64,000 bases of DNA from Candidatus Chloroploca asiatica (lineage in GTDB: Bacteria; Chloroflexota; Chloroflexia; Chloroflexales; Chloroflexaceae), in assembly GCF_002532075.1 (NCBI RefSeq), contig NZ_LYXE01000063.1, positions 186,001-250,000 on the forward strand, read 5' to 3'. The position numbers were made by a program, and so were the translations under genes. Of this stretch, positions 1 to 9,649 are shown piece after piece; the first letter of the stretch is position 1; each line of letters opens with the position of its first letter. The notes beneath the pieces are model-generated. The model searched no databases and was not told where the DNA came from. It worked only from the letters and a program-made list of their open reading frames with translations.

Positions 1-52
1 AGAAATTGTCATCAGTTTATCCACTCTCAGATAAGCTGACAAAGTAGGCACC

Positions 53-826
53 ATGCTCAGCCCATTGCCCGCTTGGCCCGATGTTTTGCTCTACCCACTG
101 CTCGCGGCGATGCTGCTCTGGGTTGGCTTGACGGTGATCGTGGGCAGTTTGAACCGACGCAGCCCATGGCCGGGCAGGGTTGCGCTCGTTGCGGTGCTGC
201 CCTTGCTGGCAATGGCCCACCACGAACTCTGGGTCGTGGCACACGATGCAAGCATTGCCGGAGCCTACCGCGCCTTTGTGGCGGGGACGTTTATCTGGGC
301 ATGGCACGAACTAGCTTTTTATAGCGGGGTCTTAACTGGGCCATGGCGCAAGCCCTGCCCACCCGAGGCACGAGGCATCAAACGCTTTGGCTATGCACTT
401 GGCACCCATCTTTATCACGAACTGGCCGTCCTTGCCGAAGTTGTGTTGATGCTGTGGCTGCTAGGTGGTGGAACAAATACCCTTGGGCTTCTGGTCTTTG
501 CTTTAAGCTGGGCAATGCAACATAGCGCCAAACTCAATGTCTTGCTTGGGGTACCACGGTTGAATGTCGAACTCTTTCCGCCACATCTGCGTTACCTGGG
601 GAGTTACTGGGCACCGCGGATGCCAAGCGGATTCTTCATTCCCTCGGTCTCGATTGCAACCATGCTTGCCATCATGCTGTGGCTCGCAACATGGGCCCAC
701 CGCCTCGATCCATCAGGCGTACGACTCGCCTTGCTCGCCTCACTGGTGACCCTCGGAGCGATCGAGCACTGGATGCTCGCCTTGCCCGCACGACGCACAG
801 TGGCCGTTGCTTCCAGCGTTGATTAA
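53..826 (+). CDS. puhE: PuhE-like photosynthetic complex assembly protein (DUF3623)
   Basis: Predicted 257-residue integral membrane protein with about six hydrophobic segments. It resembles the DUF3623/PuhE family (putative photosynthetic complex assembly protein 2) of bacteria with type-2 reaction centres. The recognisable parts are WHELAFYSG (84-92), HLYHELA (119-125), a KLN...LGV stretch near 160-167 and LRYLGSY near 179-185. In proteobacteria puhE lies near puhA and bch genes and supports reaction-centre/antenna assembly; its biochemical role is unsettled. No bch or puf gene is next to it here, although its left neighbours lie outside the window. The start is the ATG at 53; the ribosome site is weak (AGG). 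Family assignment is from remembered motifs. Confidence 0.8.
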   Translation: MLSPLPAWPDVLLYPLLAAMLLWVGLTVIVGSLNRRSPWPGRVALVAVLPLLAMAHHELWVVAHDASIAGAYRAFVAGTFIWAWHELAFYSGVLTGPWRKPCPPEARGIKRFGYALGTHLYHELAVLAEVVLMLWLLGGGTNTLGLLVFALSWAMQHSAKLNVLLGVPRLNVELFPPHLRYLGSYWAPRMPSGFFIPSVSIATMLAIMLWLATWAHRLDPSGVRLALLASLVTLGAIEHWMLALPARRTVAVASSVD

Positions 827-904
827 CTGGTGCGACCAGATGGGCTCACAACATACAAGAAGAGGCTGTAACCGGGCTTGCTATGCTGGCCTGGCTTTCA
901 CTTT

Positions 905-933
905 TTGCGCAGACAGGCGCATTGGAGTATGAT
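905..933 (+). promoter_or_regulatory. Candidate sigma-70 promoter for the acyl-CoA synthetase gene
   Basis: TTGCGC at 905-910 and TATGAT at 928-933 are separated by 17 bases, ending 26 bases before the ATG at 960. A strong purine-rich ribosome site (GGAGGGAGGG) directly precedes that start. Confidence 0.45.
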
Positions 934-959
934 GAAAGGCGCAGCGCAAGGAGGGAGGG

Positions 960-3050
960 ATGTTCGAGGCGATCTTTACGCCAGAGTCAGTCGCAGTGAT
1001 TGGGGCGTCGCCCAATCCTGAACGCGTAGGTTATGCCGTGCTCAAGAATATCCTGGACAATGGATATCCTGGTGCGGTCTACCCAATCAATCCACACATC
1101 CCCGAGATTCTGGGGTGTCAAGCATATGCAAGCGTGCTGGATGTGCCTGATCCCATTGAACTGGCTGTGCTGGTGGTTCCCATCGGTCAGGTCTTGCCTG
1201 TGGTTGAACAATGCGGGCAGAAGGGCGTGCGCGGTCTGGTTGTCATCACCGCTGGCTTCAAAGAGGCTGGCAGTGAAGGCAACGAGCTTGAACGCAAATT
1301 GTTGGCCCTGGTGCGTAGCTATGGTATGGATATGATCGGGCCAAATAGCCTCGGCGTGATTGACACGTTCAGCAAACTTAATGCTTCGTTTGCCGGAGTC
1401 ATGCCCAATCAGGGCAATATTGCCCTGATGTCGCAGTCGGGGGCTATCTGCGCGGCGATTCTTGACTGGAGCAAGAATCGCGGCATTGGCTTTTCACGGT
1501 TTGTGTCACTCGGCAATAAGACCGATATTAATGAGGTCACGCTGCTGCGGGCATGGGGTAGCGATCCCGAAAGCAAGGTGATTCTGGCCTATCTCGAAGA
1601 TATTAGCGATGGGGCGTCATTTATCGCGACGGCACGCGAGGTGACTCGTCAGGTTCCCGTGATTGCGATTAAGAGTGGCACAACGGCAGCCGGTTCACGC
1701 GCTGCATCATCACATACAGGTTCCCTCGCGGGCTCGGAACAAGCCTACGAAGCCGCCTTTGCGCAGAGTGGCATTCTGCGTGCCCGCACGGTGAGCGAGC
1801 TCTTTGATCTGGCTTTGATCTTTTCGTATCAGCCCTTGATTCAGGGTAATCGCGTTGCCGTGGTGACCAATTCAGGCGGGATGGGCATTATTGCCGCCGA
1901 TGCTGTTGAACGCAGTGGCCTGGCGATGGCCCTCTTTGCGCCAGCAACGATCGAGCGGCTGAATCATGATCTGCCCCCTTCGGCAAGTGTCTATAATCCT
2001 GTTGATATCCTCGGCGATGCGCGGAGCAATCGCTATCAGACAGCCATTACCGCCGTGCTTGAAGATCCGGGGGTTGATGGCCTGATTATTATGTTAACCC
2101 CACAGGCACAGAGTGCCCTCGTTGAGATTGCCGAGACGATTGGAGAGACAGTTGCATCGTACAAGAAGCCAGTTGTGACATGTTTTATGGGTGGTTATAG
2201 CCTCGGGCCGGCCTTGGCGGCCTTGAGTCGCGCCCATATTCCCAACTATACGTTCCCCGAACGAGCGGTGCAATCCATTGCCGGCATGCACCACTATTAT
2301 GAGCGTCGCCGTCGCCCTCAACGGATCTATCGAACCTTTGAGGCTGACCAGGAGCAGGTGCGCCAGATTTTTGCCGATGCACACGCTTCTGGGCGCGTTG
2401 AATTGAGTGAAGGCGAAGTCCGTGCGGTTCTCTCTGCCTATGGCCTGCGCCTCCCCGAGAGTCATCTCGCCCTGTCAACCGAGGAAGCGGTGCAACAAGC
2501 TGCTATGCTAGGTTTTCCGGTCGTGATGAAGATCGCCAGCCCCGATATTCTGCTCAAGACCGAGATCGGTGGGGTAAAATTGGGCATTACCGGTGAAGAA
2601 GCCGCCCGCGATAGCTTTGAGTTGATCGAGTATCGCACTCGCAAATATTGGCCCGAAGCGCGCGTGCATGGGGTCTTTGTCCAGGAGATGATTAAACCCG
2701 GTCAAGAGTTTTTGATCACCGTCCATCGCGATCCGCAGTTTGGCCCCCTCGTTGCCATTGGACTCGGCGGGATGTATGTCGAAGTCATGAAGGATGTCGC
2801 GTATCGGCTCGCCCCGATCAGCGAACAGGATGTTCGCGACCAGATCCGTTCGCTCCGCGCTTATCCGCTGCTACGTGGGGCCGGTGGCAATCCACCGGTT
2901 GATGTGCTCGCCGTCGAAGATTGTGTACTCAGGATTAGTCAACTCGTGACCGATTTTACCGAAATTGTTGAACTCGATATTAATCCGCTCGTGATCCACC
3001 ACGAAGGCGAAGGTGCCGTGGTGCTTGATGCACGGATCTTGATCCAATAA
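960..3050 (+). CDS. ADP-forming acetate/acyl-CoA synthetase (fused alpha-beta)
   Basis: 696 residues, matching the fused ADP-forming acyl-CoA synthetases that convert acyl-CoA, ADP and phosphate to acid, CoA and ATP, or the reverse. Domain order: CoA-binding Rossmann domain (about 5-130, with GPNSLG), two succinyl-CoA-ligase-like domains (about 145-450), and an ATP-grasp domain (about 480-690). SSHTGSLAGS carries His252, the expected phosphohistidine of the alpha part. There is no C-terminal GNAT domain, so it is not a Pat-type lysine acetyltransferase. The next gene has a phosphotransacetylase-like regulatory module, which suggests a common acetyl-CoA/acetate role. The substrate cannot be told from sequence. 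Confidence 0.85.
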   Translation: MFEAIFTPESVAVIGASPNPERVGYAVLKNILDNGYPGAVYPINPHIPEILGCQAYASVLDVPDPIELAVLVVPIGQVLPVVEQCGQKGVRGLVVITAGFKEAGSEGNELERKLLALVRSYGMDMIGPNSLGVIDTFSKLNASFAGVMPNQGNIALMSQSGAICAAILDWSKNRGIGFSRFVSLGNKTDINEVTLLRAWGSDPESKVILAYLEDISDGASFIATAREVTRQVPVIAIKSGTTAAGSRAASSHTGSLAGSEQAYEAAFAQSGILRARTVSELFDLALIFSYQPLIQGNRVAVVTNSGGMGIIAADAVERSGLAMALFAPATIERLNHDLPPSASVYNPVDILGDARSNRYQTAITAVLEDPGVDGLIIMLTPQAQSALVEIAETIGETVASYKKPVVTCFMGGYSLGPALAALSRAHIPNYTFPERAVQSIAGMHHYYERRRRPQRIYRTFEADQEQVRQIFADAHASGRVELSEGEVRAVLSAYGLRLPESHLALSTEEAVQQAAMLGFPVVMKIASPDILLKTEIGGVKLGITGEEAARDSFELIEYRTRKYWPEARVHGVFVQEMIKPGQEFLITVHRDPQFGPLVAIGLGGMYVEVMKDVAYRLAPISEQDVRDQIRSLRAYPLLRGAGGNPPVDVLAVEDCVLRISQLVTDFTEIVELDINPLVIHHEGEGAVVLDARILIQ

Positions 3051-3053
3051 GCG

Positions 3054-3095
3054 CCCTCTTTGCCCCTCCCGAAAAGTGAAAAGAGGGTCTATAAT
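3054..3095 (+). promoter_or_regulatory. Short inverted repeat followed by a TATAAT box
   Basis: CCCTCTTT at 3054-3061 is complementary to AAAGAGGG at 3079-3086. A consensus -10 hexamer TATAAT follows at 3090-3095, 37 bases before the ATG at 3132. No good -35 hexamer stands 17 bases upstream. It may be an attenuator plus internal promoter, or chance. Confidence 0.3.
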
Positions 3096-3131
3096 AGCAG
3101 GAGGAACGACATCTCTCCTGCGGAGGTTTGT

Positions 3132-4202
3132 ATGGCAACGCTCTATGTCGCCTCAACAGAGACGTTTGTGGGCAAAAGCGCTGTCTGTATCGGGTTACTG
3201 CGCCGGATGCAGCAGGATGGCTTCAGAATTGGGTATATGAAGCCGGTCAGCGTCGCGGTAGCGCATACCCGCGAGGCAGCAATCGATGAGGATGCTGCCT
3301 TTATTCGCGGTACCCTCGGGTTGGAAGCCTCCCTGGAACATATCGCGCCTGTCTTGATTACACCAGGTGTGGTCGAGTCGATTTTGCGTGGGCAGTCGGC
3401 AACCTATGCGCGCACACTCCGTGATGCGTATCTGACAATTGCTCGCGATAAAGATATCGTGGTGCTTGAAGGCACCAATACCTGGTCGGAAGGAGCCCTG
3501 GTTGATTTGACCTCTGACCAGGTGACCGATCTGTTGCAGGCCCCAACACTCCTGGTGACGCGCTATCGCTCGACCCTCAATGTTGATACGATCCTGTCGG
3601 TGCAACGGTATGTCGGTGATCGCCTGCTCGGTGTGTTGATCAATCAGATTGAAGAGCCGCATCTCGACTTTGTGCAGAGTCGCGTGATGCCCTTTCTCGA
3701 ACGACGCGGCATCCCTGTCTTTGGCTTGATGCCACGCGATTCAACCCTCGGCGGTGTGACGGTCAATGAACTGCTCGAACATCTCGGGGGGCAGTTGATT
3801 GGGCAACCAGCATGGTGTGCCCGTACGATCGAGGCGCTGATGATCGGGGCGATGGGGGCAGATGCGAGTATTTCGTTTTTCCGCCGCCGCGCCAATAAGG
3901 CCGTGATTACCGGCGGTGATCGCAGTGACCTGCAACTCGCTGCACTTGAGACAAGTACGACGGCCCTCGTGTTGACAGGGAATTTCCGCCCCAGTCCCCA
4001 GGTGCTCGACCGCGCCAACGAGCGGCAGGTGCCCATTGTGCTTGTCCCTGACGATACCCTGACAACCGTCGACCGGGCCGAACGGCTCTTTGGGCGCGTG
4101 CGCTTTCATCAGGCCGCCAAGCTGCAACGGTTTGCCGAGTTGTTGGAGGCAAGTTTTGATTTTGACCGTTTGTATGATGCGATGGGAATGAGATTGCGCT
4201 GA
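3132..4202 (+). CDS. AAA_26/DRTGG domain protein (phosphotransacetylase N-terminal-like)
   Basis: 356 residues from the ATG at 3132, preceded by CGGAGG; a longer frame opens upstream but lacks this signal. The N-terminal half (about 1-200) looks like a dethiobiotin/cobyrinate-synthetase P-loop fold with a degenerate P-loop (STETFVGKSAV). The second half matches the DRTGG regulatory domain, with a short segment near 265-290 resembling the DRTGG signature (TGGDRSD). This pair of domains forms the N-terminal regulatory part of long phosphotransacetylases such as Pta, but the catalytic acetyl/butyryltransferase domain is absent. The gene lies 81 bases after the ADP-forming synthetase. A sensing or regulatory role in acetyl-CoA metabolism is inferred. 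Confidence 0.72.
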   Translation: MATLYVASTETFVGKSAVCIGLLRRMQQDGFRIGYMKPVSVAVAHTREAAIDEDAAFIRGTLGLEASLEHIAPVLITPGVVESILRGQSATYARTLRDAYLTIARDKDIVVLEGTNTWSEGALVDLTSDQVTDLLQAPTLLVTRYRSTLNVDTILSVQRYVGDRLLGVLINQIEEPHLDFVQSRVMPFLERRGIPVFGLMPRDSTLGGVTVNELLEHLGGQLIGQPAWCARTIEALMIGAMGADASISFFRRRANKAVITGGDRSDLQLAALETSTTALVLTGNFRPSPQVLDRANERQVPIVLVPDDTLTTVDRAERLFGRVRFHQAAKLQRFAELLEASFDFDRLYDAMGMRLR

Positions 4203-4213
4203 GGAAAGCCTGC

Positions 4214-4591
4214 GTGGACGGGCTTTGGTCGGCGCTCTATACAAGTTGTGGGGTCTTTGAGCGTATGGAAGAACAGATTGGGCCGCTGGTCTTTGTGGAA
4301 AATCTTGAGTATCCTTATCCTTTTGCGGTGGAACAGCCACCTCGCTTCTGGATGGAGGAGACAACCGGGGCACTGGCGGCTGCCATTGAAGTCTATATGC
4401 GCGGTGAGAAACTCGCACCAGCGCAACTTGAGTTGATCCAGATCTATTTGCGCCAGTATCTCGAACGGGCGGTTATCGCGGAAGATGCGATGCGCTCACG
4501 GCTGCTTGACCGTATTGGGCGCGTACGGACTATCGGCGACCTCGAGCGCCTGGCTGATAGTCTCTCAGAGGCAGGTGTTGAGCCTTTCTGA
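4214..4591 (+). CDS. Small conserved-looking acidic protein of unknown function
   Basis: 125 residues from a GTG at 4214 with GAGG nine bases upstream. An in-frame ATG at 4265 with a GTGGGG upstream would give 108 residues starting [10 protein letters not shown]. No domain is recognised. The protein is mostly helical in appearance, with a Pro/aromatic-rich part near 25-50 ([16 protein letters not shown]) and a helical C-terminal half. It lies 11 bases after the DRTGG gene and 4 bases before pyrD, all on one strand, so it is probably co-transcribed. It is supported as a gene by position, coding-like composition and ribosome sites only. Confidence 0.55.
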   Translation: MDGLWSALYTSCGVFERMEEQIGPLVFVENLEYPYPFAVEQPPRFWMEETTGALAAAIEVYMRGEKLAPAQLELIQIYLRQYLERAVIAEDAMRSRLLDRIGRVRTIGDLERLADSLSEAGVEPF

Positions 4592-4595
4592 CCTT

Positions 4596-5654
4596 ATGTA
4601 TCAGTATGTGTTACGTCCGGCTCTCTTTCGCCTGTATCGCGGTGATGCCGAAGGCGCGCACGAACGAACGCTTGCATTGCTGGCAATGGTTGCGCGTCGG
4701 CGGATGCTTCTGCACCTGATGCGGCGTTTGTATGCCGATCAACCCCCATCATTGGCCCGTACGCTTTTCGGGGTGCGGTTTCCCAACCCTGTCGGCCTCG
4801 CTGCCGGTATGGATAAAGATGGGGTTGCGTTGCCTGCCTGGGATGCGCTCGGTTTTGGTTTTGTTGAGATCGGAACCGTCACGCACCAGGCCCAACCCGG
4901 TAATCCACGTCCGCGGCTCTTCCGTCTTATCAAAGATGAAGCCATTATTAATCGGATGGGGTTCAATAATCACGGGGCCGATGCACTCGCCCTGCGCCTC
5001 AAGCAAGTCGGTACGCTCTCTATTCCGCTTGGTATTAGCATTGGCAAGTCGAAACAGACCCCGCTTGAGCACGCGATTGAAGATTATGTCGCCTCTTTCA
5101 CGACGCTCTTTCCCTATGCAAGCTATGTTGCGGTCAACGTCAGTTCACCCAATACACCCGGACTACGGAGCCTGCAGGATCGCGCGCAGCTGGATGCGTT
5201 GCTCGCCACGCTCACGGACGAGAATCGCCAACTGGCCGCACGTGAGGCCAGCCAACCCCGGCCAATCCTGGTCAAGATCGCACCAGATCTGAGTGAGTCG
5301 GCCCTGGGTGAAGTGCTGGACGTCTGCACAACCCACGCGATCAGTGGCGTCATTGCCACGAATACCACGCTGAGTCGCGAGGGCCTGTCTGAGCAAGATG
5401 CTTCGCTGCGAGGTGAAACCGGGGGGCTGAGTGGGCGACCACTCGCCGCAAAGGCGCTCGCGGTCGTGCGCTTTATTGCCCGTGAAACCGGGGGCGCACT
5501 GCCGATTATCGGGGTAGGGGGTATTGCATGTGGCGAGGATGCCCTCCGCATGCTTGAGGCCGGAGCAAGCCTCGTCCAGGTCTACACGGGACTCGTCTAT
5601 CAGGGTCCGGGATTGCCCCGCCAGATCAAACAGACCCTCGCGAGGAGAGTATGA
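4596..5654 (+). CDS. pyrD: Dihydroorotate dehydrogenase, class 2 (quinone-dependent)
   Basis: 352 residues. It oxidises dihydroorotate to orotate with FMN and passes electrons to membrane quinone, the fourth step of UMP synthesis. Class 2 features are the N-terminal helical membrane-docking extension (1-50, LRPALFRLY...AHE), AAGMDKDG (69-76), [18 protein letters not shown] (93-110), and [11 protein letters not shown] near 181-191 with the catalytic Ser typical of this class. FMN-phosphate glycines are seen in IGVGGI and VYTGL near the C terminus. The ATG at 4596 sits 4 bases after the previous stop and gives the usual family length. The 3' end overlaps pyrF by 4 bases. Confidence 0.95.
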   Translation: MYQYVLRPALFRLYRGDAEGAHERTLALLAMVARRRMLLHLMRRLYADQPPSLARTLFGVRFPNPVGLAAGMDKDGVALPAWDALGFGFVEIGTVTHQAQPGNPRPRLFRLIKDEAIINRMGFNNHGADALALRLKQVGTLSIPLGISIGKSKQTPLEHAIEDYVASFTTLFPYASYVAVNVSSPNTPGLRSLQDRAQLDALLATLTDENRQLAAREASQPRPILVKIAPDLSESALGEVLDVCTTHAISGVIATNTTLSREGLSEQDASLRGETGGLSGRPLAAKALAVVRFIARETGGALPIIGVGGIACGEDALRMLEAGASLVQVYTGLVYQGPGLPRQIKQTLARRV

Positions 5655-6373
5655 TGAGTGTGCGCAGCATTGAACAACCCATCCTTGTAGCGCTGGATGT
5701 AGCGACGATCGAAACGGCCCTCGCTCTGGTCGGCCTGCTTCAACCATATGTTGGCGGTTTCAAGGTGGGCCTCGAACTCTGCACTGCGATGGGCACCCCG
5801 CAAGTGGTCGAAGCCGTGGGACAGGCGGGGGGCAACCTCTTTCTTGATCTGAAACTCCACGATATCCCAAACACCGTGGCAGCAAGTGTGCGCGCCGTCT
5901 GTGAACTGGGCTCAGCCGTGCGCATGTTGACCTTGCATTGCCAGGGCGGGGCCGCTATGCTGCGCGCCGCCGTCGCTGCGGCCCACACCGCGCCCCAACG
6001 CCCGCTCTTGCTTGGCGTCACGGTGCTGACGAGCATCGATGGAGAGGCCCTCCACAATGAACTCGGCGTTGGGGCCGACCTCGAAGCCCATGTTGTCCAC
6101 CTGGCCCGCCTCGCGCAAGCGTGTGGTCTCGACGGCGTCGTCGCTTCACCGCACGAAGTCGCAGCCATTCGCGCAGCCTGTGGCCCCGAGTTACTGATTG
6201 TGACCCCAGGAGTACGCCCGACCTGGGCTGCACGGGATGACCAGCGTCGGATCATGACGCCTACCGAGGCCATTGCAGCCGGAGCTGACTATCTCGTGGT
6301 GGGACGACCAATCACGGCAGCAGATGATCCTGTCGCCGCTGCCGCCCGTATCGTCGCTGAACTCGCCCGTTGA
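5651..6373 (+). CDS. pyrF: Orotidine 5'-phosphate decarboxylase
   Basis: 240 residues, normal for the compact bacterial enzyme that decarboxylates OMP to UMP. The catalytic DxKxxxD array is intact in [13 protein letters not shown] (Asp66, Lys68, Asp71), with LVALDV at the start of the barrel and TPGVRPTW and VVGRPI for phosphate binding at the end. ATGATGA joins the pyrD stop to this start, so the genes are translationally coupled. The second ATG at 5654 is equally possible; GAGGAGAG precedes both. It is followed 18 bases later by pyrE, giving three pyrimidine enzymes in a row. Confidence 0.95.
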   Translation: MMSVRSIEQPILVALDVATIETALALVGLLQPYVGGFKVGLELCTAMGTPQVVEAVGQAGGNLFLDLKLHDIPNTVAASVRAVCELGSAVRMLTLHCQGGAAMLRAAVAAAHTAPQRPLLLGVTVLTSIDGEALHNELGVGADLEAHVVHLARLAQACGLDGVVASPHEVAAIRAACGPELLIVTPGVRPTWAARDDQRRIMTPTEAIAAGADYLVVGRPITAADDPVAAAARIVAELAR

Positions 6374-6391
6374 ACAAAGAAACGATAGCTC

Positions 6392-7063
6392 ATGGAACAG
6401 GATCTTCTCGTCACCCTCGCCGATGTCGGTGCCTTGATCACCAATGACCACCTGGTCTATACCTCGGGCCGCCACGGCAGCAGTTATGTCAACAAAGACG
6501 CACTCTATCCGCATACGGGGGCAACGAGCGCAGTATGTGCGCGGCTAGCACACCATTTTGCGGACGCAGCGATTGATGTGGTGGCCGGGCCAACCGTTGG
6601 TGGCGTCATTATGGCCCAGTGGACGGCGCATCATCTGAGCAAGCTAAACAACCGCGATATCCTGGCGGTTTATGCCGAAGAAGAAGTGAGCGGAGGGAGC
6701 AAACAACGAATTTTTCGGCGGGGGTACGCCGAGCTCATTCGCGCTCAGCGGGTACTGGTCGTCGAAGATATCCTGACAACTGGCGGTTCGGTACGCATGG
6801 TGATCGAAGCAGTCAGGGCCGTCGGAGGCAGCGTCGTAGGCGTTGGAGCACTTTGCAATCGCGGGGGCATCACCGCCGCCGCCATCGATGCACCCGACCT
6901 TTTTTGCCTAACGAGCGTACCACTTGAGAGTTTTGACGCTGAGGCATGCCCGCTCTGCGCAGCAGGCCAGCCCATCAATACACGCCTCGGCAAAGGTGCC
7001 GCTTTCCTTGCCAACCAGCACGTAGCAAACGTTGAGAAACCAGAACGTCTTAGGGTTGAATAA
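6392..7063 (+). CDS. pyrE: Orotate phosphoribosyltransferase
   Basis: 223 residues. It joins orotate to PRPP to form OMP. The PRPP loop RVLVVEDILTTGGS lies at 120-133, and the SGRHGSSYVNKD segment (25-36) is the N-terminal substrate hood. A C-terminal stretch with CPLCAAGQP near 190-198 is typical of one bacterial subgroup that carries a CxxC there. It sits 18 bases after pyrF and completes pyrD-pyrF-pyrE. The order of catalysis is PyrD, PyrE, PyrF. No clear attenuator was found ahead of the operon. Confidence 0.94.
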   Translation: MEQDLLVTLADVGALITNDHLVYTSGRHGSSYVNKDALYPHTGATSAVCARLAHHFADAAIDVVAGPTVGGVIMAQWTAHHLSKLNNRDILAVYAEEEVSGGSKQRIFRRGYAELIRAQRVLVVEDILTTGGSVRMVIEAVRAVGGSVVGVGALCNRGGITAAAIDAPDLFCLTSVPLESFDAEACPLCAAGQPINTRLGKGAAFLANQHVANVEKPERLRVE

Positions 7064-7087
7064 CACAGGCACAGATGGATAAAAGCT

Positions 7088-9613
7088 ATGGCGGGTAGAA
7101 AAGAAAAGCCAACCCAGGAAGCACATGAACATCATCGCTTCGATCAAGACCGGGGGCCGCCACTCTGGCATCAAGCCCTCTGGATAGGAGGCATCTACTT
7201 TCTGCTCTCCTTTGCCTGGATCATCCTCTCAGACTGGATCCTGCTCCGTTTGGTACTAAACGAACAGACTCTAATCCAGGTCAGCATGTTCAAAGGGCTC
7301 GGCTTCATTAGCGTCACCACCATTCTGATCACTTTTCTCGCTCTACGCCTTACCAGAACGATCAAACAGACCACGCGGCTCTACGAACTACTCTTTGCGG
7401 TCAACCGGGCGATCATCTACGAACGCAATCCGACCACGATTGCGCAGCAAGCATGTCGCATTGCCGCCGAACGGGGCGGCTTTCAACTCGCCTGGGTGGC
7501 GCTGATCGATGGTGAAACCAGCCGCATCTACCCACTGGCGGCCTGGGGGCGGACAGCGTTTCTCGATCACCTCGTCCTTGACACAACCGATGATGCACAT
7601 ATGACCAGCCCCCTTGGGACGGCGTTACGCAGTGGTGAACCTCGCATCTGTGTTGATGTGCAAACAGCCGACTACATGGCGATCTGGCGAACGCGGTACG
7701 AAGCCCAGGGGCTACGGTCATCAGCCGCCTTTCCATTATGGATCGAGGAGAAGATCGTCGGGGCCTTCTGCTGTTATGCCGACCAACCACGCACCTTTAG
7801 CCCAGAGGAAATAAGCCTACTCACGGCCTTTACCGATGACCTAGCCTTTGCCATCGAGTCAGCCTACCGCGAGCGCGAGCGACGTAATGCCGTCGACGCC
7901 CTGGAAAGGAGTGAGCGGCGCTTCCGCACCCTGGCCGAATATGCACCTGACGCCATCTATCGCCTTGGCCTGCATCCTCACCGCTTCACCGAATACATCA
8001 GCCCTGCCATCACGAGCATCACCGGCTATGCACCAGAAGACTATTACCGCGACCCGAACCTCTGCATCGACATTGTGCATCCCGACGACCGCCCCCACTT
8101 CGAGGCCCTGCTGAATAGTCAGGCGCGCACAGATGGCCCACTGACCTTGCGCTGGTTGCACAAAAATGGCGCAATCATCTGGATCGAACAGCATCATACA
8201 CGGATCTACGATAAGCAAGGACATTTCGTGGCGCTTGAAGGCGTCGCCCGCGACATCACCGCCCGCATCGAAGCCCAGGCGATCCTCGAGCGCTATCGGC
8301 TGCTCTCGGAAAACATGCACGACATTGTGCTCTTTGTGCGCAAAGCCGACCGACGGATCATCGAAGCCAATGCAGCCGCCGAAGAAGTGTATGGCTACAG
8401 TCGCACGAGGTTGCTGCAATGCACCCTCGACGACCTGCGTGCTCCGAGTACGCGTCCAACCATTGGAGGCCAGTTGGCCGCCGCCGCCTCAGGTGGGCTC
8501 ATCTTTGAAACAGAGCATCAGCGCTCTGATGGTTCAACCTTTCCCGTCGAGGTGAGCACCACGAGCATGAGATACGGAGGCGAATCGGTGCTGCTCAGCG
8601 TCATTCGTGATCTGAGTCAACGTCGCGCCGCTGAAGCCCAGATCCGGCTTCAGGGCGAAGTGCTGGCAGCGGTCGCCAACGCGATTGTGATTACCGATAC
8701 GAAGGGAATCATCCAATGGGTGAACCCGGCTTTTACAACGCTGACCGGCTACCCCGCCGAAGAAGTGTTGGGCCAGAATCCCAGAATCTTCGCGTCAGGC
8801 CATCAGGATCGCCACTACTATGCCCAACTCTGGGCAACGATTGTCGACGGCAAGGTCTGGCAGGGTGAAACAATCAATCGGCGGCGTGACGGCACGATCT
8901 ATACCGAAGAGCAGGTCATTACCCCAGTGCAGATGCATGGCAATGGTATCACCCATTTTGTAGCCATCAAGCAGGATATCACCGAACGCAAAGAAGCAGA
9001 GGCGGCGTTGCGTACTGCTCACGATGCCTTGATCGCATCATACGATAGCACGCTGGCAGGCTGGTCACAGGCGCTCGACCTCCGTGACCGCGAGACCGAA
9101 GGCCATAGCAGTCGCGTGACCCTGTTGACCCTCCAACTTGCCCGGGTACTCGGTTTCAATGAAGACGAATTAGAGCATGTGCGACGCGGGGCGCTCTTGC
9201 ACGATATTGGCAAGATTGGCATTCCCGATGCCATCCTGCACAAACCCGGGCCACTGACCGACCACGAATGGCGGATCATGCGCCGCCACCCTGAATATGC
9301 CTATCAACTCTTGCAACCAATCGCTTTTCTGAGGCCCGCCCTCGCGATTCCCTACTGCCATCACGAACACTGGGACGGCAGCGGCTATCCACGAGGGCTA
9401 AAGGGTGACGAGATCCCCCTGGCCGCACGGATCTTTACCATTGTTGATGTCTGGGACGCCCTCACGTCGGATCGACCCTATCGTGCAGCCTTAAGCCACG
9501 AGGCAGCCCGTGAGTATATTGAAGCTCAGGCAGGCAGCATATTTGATCCGTGGATCGTCAAGACCTTCCTGGCGATGCTTGATCAAGCCGGGGCACCAGT
9601 TATGGTACACTAA
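7088..9613 (+). CDS. Membrane GAF/PAS sensor with HD-GYP output (c-di-GMP phosphodiesterase)
   Basis: 841 residues. Two membrane helices (about 30-52 and 66-86) enclose a short loop. They are followed by a GAF domain (about 105-255), three PAS/PAC units (about 270-390, 400-510 and 520-640) and an HD-GYP domain (about 655-835). HD-GYP signatures are intact: HDIGKIGIPD near 705 and HHEHWDGSGYP near 758, with the GYP present, so hydrolysis of cyclic di-GMP is expected. It lies 24 bases after pyrE on the same strand and may be read through, though its role is unrelated. The signal sensed is unknown; the extracytoplasmic loop is only about 13 residues, so sensing is probably cytoplasmic through GAF/PAS. 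Confidence 0.9.
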   Translation: MAGRKEKPTQEAHEHHRFDQDRGPPLWHQALWIGGIYFLLSFAWIILSDWILLRLVLNEQTLIQVSMFKGLGFISVTTILITFLALRLTRTIKQTTRLYELLFAVNRAIIYERNPTTIAQQACRIAAERGGFQLAWVALIDGETSRIYPLAAWGRTAFLDHLVLDTTDDAHMTSPLGTALRSGEPRICVDVQTADYMAIWRTRYEAQGLRSSAAFPLWIEEKIVGAFCCYADQPRTFSPEEISLLTAFTDDLAFAIESAYRERERRNAVDALERSERRFRTLAEYAPDAIYRLGLHPHRFTEYISPAITSITGYAPEDYYRDPNLCIDIVHPDDRPHFEALLNSQARTDGPLTLRWLHKNGAIIWIEQHHTRIYDKQGHFVALEGVARDITARIEAQAILERYRLLSENMHDIVLFVRKADRRIIEANAAAEEVYGYSRTRLLQCTLDDLRAPSTRPTIGGQLAAAASGGLIFETEHQRSDGSTFPVEVSTTSMRYGGESVLLSVIRDLSQRRAAEAQIRLQGEVLAAVANAIVITDTKGIIQWVNPAFTTLTGYPAEEVLGQNPRIFASGHQDRHYYAQLWATIVDGKVWQGETINRRRDGTIYTEEQVITPVQMHGNGITHFVAIKQDITERKEAEAALRTAHDALIASYDSTLAGWSQALDLRDRETEGHSSRVTLLTLQLARVLGFNEDELEHVRRGALLHDIGKIGIPDAILHKPGPLTDHEWRIMRRHPEYAYQLLQPIAFLRPALAIPYCHHEHWDGSGYPRGLKGDEIPLAARIFTIVDVWDALTSDRPYRAALSHEAAREYIEAQAGSIFDPWIVKTFLAMLDQAGAPVMVH

Positions 9614-9649
9614 GATGATTGTAAGTCGTTCCTGGTCCGGAGCATCACT

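Noticed and set aside
7859-8419. 186-codon minus-strand frame inside the HD-GYP gene
   Set aside because: The plus-strand PAS domains here are clear; the opposite frame carries no recognisable fold.
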